From assembly GCA_028532905.1 (NCBI GenBank), contig JAQQAM010000016.1, positions 1 through 64,000 of the forward strand: a DNA stretch of 64,000 nucleotides, read 5' to 3'. The position numbers and the translations under genes were made by a program. Shown here piece after piece: positions 60,801 to 64,000 of the stretch. The notes under the pieces were generated by a model. The model ran no database searches. It worked only from the letters and a program-made list of their open reading frames with translations, and was not told the DNA's origin. Source of the stretch: Spirochaetales bacterium (lineage in GTDB: Bacteria > Spirochaetota > Spirochaetia > DSM-2461). Each line of letters begins with the position of its first letter. Within the stretch, counting starts at the first letter, position 1.

Positions 60801-61843
60801 TGATTCTCCAGCAGCTCCCGTACAGCGTCAGGTCCATATTCTATATACCCTTCTTCCGCAAGCTGCATGGCCTGTTCAACGGAAAAGACCTTTATATCTT
60901 CAGGAAACCCGTTCTCCCGGCAGATTCTGTAGCTGTCCTCCCCCAGAACCAGAGGAGTATAAAAATTATAGTCTTTTTCCACAGGGAAACCCTTGTGAAT
61001 CAGATACGCCAGATAGACAAAGTTCCATCCCTCCCGAGTGGCACTCAGCAGAACATCAGCCTTGACAGGACCGTTGTTTTTCATTCTTTCAAGAATAGCT
61101 TTGTCTCCGTCATAACCGAAAAAGAGAAGATTATCCCGTCCAAGATCCCGGGCAACCTCCATAGCAGGATACAGATAGGAATCCGTCACTGCCGATATGG
61201 CATCCAGATCAGGGAATCTGTCATACCATTTCTCTGCCAGACGGAGAGCCTTGGCCGTATCCCAATCTGCCGGTTCCTGTGCCAGAACCTGGATGCCGGG
61301 GTACCTGCTCAAAGCATCCTGAATCCCCTGCAGACGTTTCTCACCGGAGGACATTCCCCGGGCTCCCAGCATAATCGCAATACGGGCACTTCCGTTAAAA
61401 TAGGTAGCCAGAGCCAGTCCCTGATTGTAACCGTTCTCCAGGTCACCCAGGAGAAAATTATAATCCGCATCTTTCTCATAATTATGAACAGAAACCCACA
61501 CAATACCCTTCTCCCGGGCTCTGATCATCAGAGGCCGGACTGCCGAAGAACTGATGGCATTCACAAAAAGAATATCCACATCTTTTTCCAGCTCTTCTTC
61601 TAGCTGTGCCAGCTGATCTTCCACACGGGAGGCTCCCCTCCAGTAGCCCTGTACATCACCGAAAGCGTTATTATAGGCGGCAAGAGCGGTTTCAAACCCG
61701 GCCAGCCACTCCACATGGTAGGGATTGGTATACCCGTCATTGCAGAAGACGACTGTCAGGGAATTATCCTCTGAGAATAAAGGCAAGGTTGCTGTTAGAA
61801 AAATGAAAATGGTTGAGATATAAACCTTTGATAGTCCATTCAT
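60797..61843 (-). CDS. Periplasmic sugar-binding-like protein (RbsB/Peripla_BP_4 type), partner of downstream hybrid kinase
   Basis: Signal peptide; LTVVFCNDGYTNPYHVEWLAGFETAL, DILFVNAISSSAVRPLMIRAREKGI, LDAISAVTDSYLYPAMEVARDLG; ATGA overlap with kinase gene. Confidence 0.87.
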   Translation of the reverse strand: MNGLSKVYISTIFIFLTATLPLFSEDNSLTVVFCNDGYTNPYHVEWLAGFETALAAYNNAFGDVQGYWRGASRVEDQLAQLEEELEKDVDILFVNAISSSAVRPLMIRAREKGIVWVSVHNYEKDADYNFLLGDLENGYNQGLALATYFNGSARIAIMLGARGMSSGEKRLQGIQDALSRYPGIQVLAQEPADWDTAKALRLAEKWYDRFPDLDAISAVTDSYLYPAMEVARDLGRDNLLFFGYDGDKAILERMKNNGPVKADVLLSATREGWNFVYLAYLIHKGFPVEKDYNFYTPLVLGEDSYRICRENGFPEDIKVFSVEQAMQLAEEGYIEYGPDAVRELLENQ

Positions 61844-62090
61844 TTTTTCAAGCCTTTTTAGATAAGAACAGGTTGATATGGATCGTCTATCTGATACTCC
61901 CCCTGTTGTTAATCCTTACATAATTTAACAATAAGACAGGGTTCGGGGCTTGTCAATTTATCTGATGGATCACCGGTTCGCTCAGCGGCTCAACTGGAAA
62001 ATAGATCGGTTTCTGGAGTTCAATCCATATAATATTTGTATTCTATAACCATATTTATTAGAATTTCCCTCCACAAACGGGGGACAGAAT

Positions 62091-63221
62091 ATGAAACAAG
62101 TCTTCTTAACAATACTGTTAGCTCTCTCAACTGTACTGTTTACCTTTGGAGAGACTGAAAACACTGTGATCAGGGGAACTTCCGGATCGAAGCTCCAGGC
62201 AGTCAGTTTCGGTCATTTTGATGAACCCTGGGCCATGACCTTTCTGCCTGACGGGCGACTCCTTGTGACAGAAAAAAGCGGGATCCTTCTCCTTGTTGAT
62301 CTGATGTCGGAATCAAGAATAAATGTTCAGGGTGTCCCTGATGCAGCCTATGGCGGGCAGGGAGGTCTGGGAGATGTCATCCTTCATCCCGGTTTTACAG
62401 AAAACAACGTCATCTATCTCTCCTATGCGGAAAAGGAGAGGGGAAATAACAGGAGAGCTGCTGTGCTCAGGGCTGTGCTGAAAATCAAAGCCGATGAAGC
62501 CAAGCTGGAAGAGGGAGAAGTCATCTGGCGTCAGACTCCGGCTGTTTCCGGTTCCGGCCACTATTCCCACCGGCTGGCTTTCAGCCCTGAGGGTAAACTC
62601 TTTATCACATCAGGGGACCGGCAGCTGCAGAGCCCGGCACAGAACTGGACTGGAAACCTGGGCAAGGTCATCCGTCTGAACGATGACGGCTCAGTGCCGG
62701 AAGACAACCCCTTTCAGAACAGGGGAGACCTGGCTCGTACATTCTGGTCAATAGGCCACCGGAACCTTCTGGGTATAGCCTTTGATAAAACAGGCAGACT
62801 GTGGACCCACGAAATGGGCCCCCGGCACGGAGATGAGTTTAACCTGACCCTGCCGGGAGAGAATTACGGCTGGCCCCTTGTGTCCTGGGGAGACCAGTAT
62901 TCCGGTCAAAAGATTCCCGATCACGATACCCGTCCCGAATTTCACGCACCAGAAGCCTACTGGGTTCCCACCATAGCCCCCTCGGGTCTGATCATATACG
63001 GGGGAAGTCTTTTCCCGGAATGGCAGGGGAATGCATTTATCGGAGGACTGAGATCCGAAGCTCTAATCCGAGTGGTTATTGAGGGAGAACAGGCCCGTGA
63101 AGAGGAACGATTTGCTATGGGAAAGAGAATAAGGGAGGTGGAAGAAGGACCCGATGGTGCCCTATGGGTTCTGGAAGACCGGAAAGGAGCCCGCCTTTTG
63201 AAACTGACTCCTGTACAATAG
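62091..63221 (+). CDS. PQQ-dependent sugar (aldose) dehydrogenase, GDH-B type
   Basis: Signal peptide; [81 protein letters not shown]. Confidence 0.9.
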   Translation: MKQVFLTILLALSTVLFTFGETENTVIRGTSGSKLQAVSFGHFDEPWAMTFLPDGRLLVTEKSGILLLVDLMSESRINVQGVPDAAYGGQGGLGDVILHPGFTENNVIYLSYAEKERGNNRRAAVLRAVLKIKADEAKLEEGEVIWRQTPAVSGSGHYSHRLAFSPEGKLFITSGDRQLQSPAQNWTGNLGKVIRLNDDGSVPEDNPFQNRGDLARTFWSIGHRNLLGIAFDKTGRLWTHEMGPRHGDEFNLTLPGENYGWPLVSWGDQYSGQKIPDHDTRPEFHAPEAYWVPTIAPSGLIIYGGSLFPEWQGNAFIGGLRSEALIRVVIEGEQAREEERFAMGKRIREVEEGPDGALWVLEDRKGARLLKLTPVQ

Positions 63222-63256
63222 GATTATATCCTGCATACAGGAATCAGTCATCACGT

Positions 63257-63676
63257 TTACCGGGGATCTGTATCGCTGAGGGGCATGCCATCGTAGATCA
63301 ATGTTGATTTATCATCTGAGACAGAATATTCCACTTCTTCAGGGTCAGCATTGGAATCAACAAGAGCCATTTGCTCTGAGTCATATTCCTGGGTAGACTG
63401 ATATTCCAGAAGTGAATCTGATATTTTTCTAACAGTACCTATCTCAACTTCAACTTCCATACCCAGGTTAATAATATAGGTTGAAATGGAAAGGGTCGTA
63501 TCTGTAAAGGAATAGATGAGAATCTGATCTCCGAACCCGTCATTAAAATTCATTACACCACTATACCAGGTTCCTGCGTAATCCTCATTCATGGTCAGTT
63601 CATCAGAACCGTCATCACAGGAGATAAAAAATAGAGAAACAGCCATCAATAATAAGAGCCACTTTGTTTTATGCAT
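63257..63676 (-). CDS. Hypothetical lipoprotein
   Basis: MHKTKWLLLLMAVSLFFISCDDGSDE: lipobox FISC; no family recognised. Confidence 0.7.
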   Translation of the reverse strand: MHKTKWLLLLMAVSLFFISCDDGSDELTMNEDYAGTWYSGVMNFNDGFGDQILIYSFTDTTLSISTYIINLGMEVEVEIGTVRKISDSLLEYQSTQEYDSEQMALVDSNADPEEVEYSVSDDKSTLIYDGMPLSDTDPR

Positions 63677-63833
63677 GTAAAACCTCCGTTAATGTTATTA
63701 TTTATAAATCATGTTTTTAAATAATACCAATTTATACTAGAATAACAGTCGGATATAAAAAACTCCAGAATAAAGAAAAAAACATTTTCTCATTCAGAAG
63801 GAGAGCTTAAAGTTGAAAACAGGAGAATATCTA

Positions 63834-64000
63834 ATGAGAAAGGTCATACTGCTACTGCTGATTATCCTTCCTGGATACGTTCTATCTGCAAGAGAGAATA
63901 AGGATGTCTGGTGGATTACTGGTCTCAATGGGGGAGTGTACAGTTATATCAGAGAGGATATTCCCGAGACAGAAATTGATGAAACCTTACCGGGAGGTAA
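63834..64000 (+). CDS. Hypothetical exported protein (truncated by window end)
   Basis: ATG at 63834: MRKVILLLLIILPGYVLSARENKDVWWITGLNGGVYSYIRED...; signal peptide. Confidence 0.6.
   Translation, partial: MRKVILLLLIILPGYVLSARENKDVWWITGLNGGVYSYIREDIPETEIDETLPGG

Noticed and set aside
60800-61603. 267-aa plus-strand ORF
   Set aside because: Antisense of the periplasmic binding protein gene with intact signal peptide and family motifs.
1-64000. CRISPR arrays, prophage, IS elements, tRNA/rRNA genes
   Set aside because: No regularly spaced direct repeats, transposase/integrase ORFs, phage structural genes or tRNA T-loop signatures were noticed on reading; a tRNAscan/ISfinder run would be needed to exclude short or degenerate examples.

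Overview
The window looks like ordinary chromosome from a free-living spirochaete-like bacterium: class I lysyl-tRNA synthetase, ClpP, Era, RsgA, Tpx, sugar-utilisation genes and many sensory proteins. I annotate about 50 protein-coding genes plus several hairpins. I saw no tRNA or rRNA genes, CRISPR arrays, phage or IS elements. The best candidate for an undescribed system is a tight operon at 29315-34218. It encodes a KAS-III-like ketosynthase, a methylmalonyl-CoA-epimerase-like VOC protein, an SDR, an NTF2/SnoaL-like protein, a B12-binding mutase small subunit and a glutamate-mutase-E-like large subunit. The large subunit appears to have lost the residues that recognise glutamate (R66S, R149F, E171S by colinear numbering against remembered C. 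cochlearium GlmE). This points to an adenosylcobalamin-dependent carbon-skeleton mutase with an unknown substrate. Other points of interest are a hybrid kinase-CheR-CheB-GGDEF operon without a classical MCP, two binding-protein/hybrid-kinase pairs (one with an internally duplicated binding protein, one with an in-frame amber codon in its receiver domain), a sensor-like protein ending in a CxxC...CxxC module, and an ErcA-histidine kinase pair. All family names are from reading the translations by eye; no database search was run.
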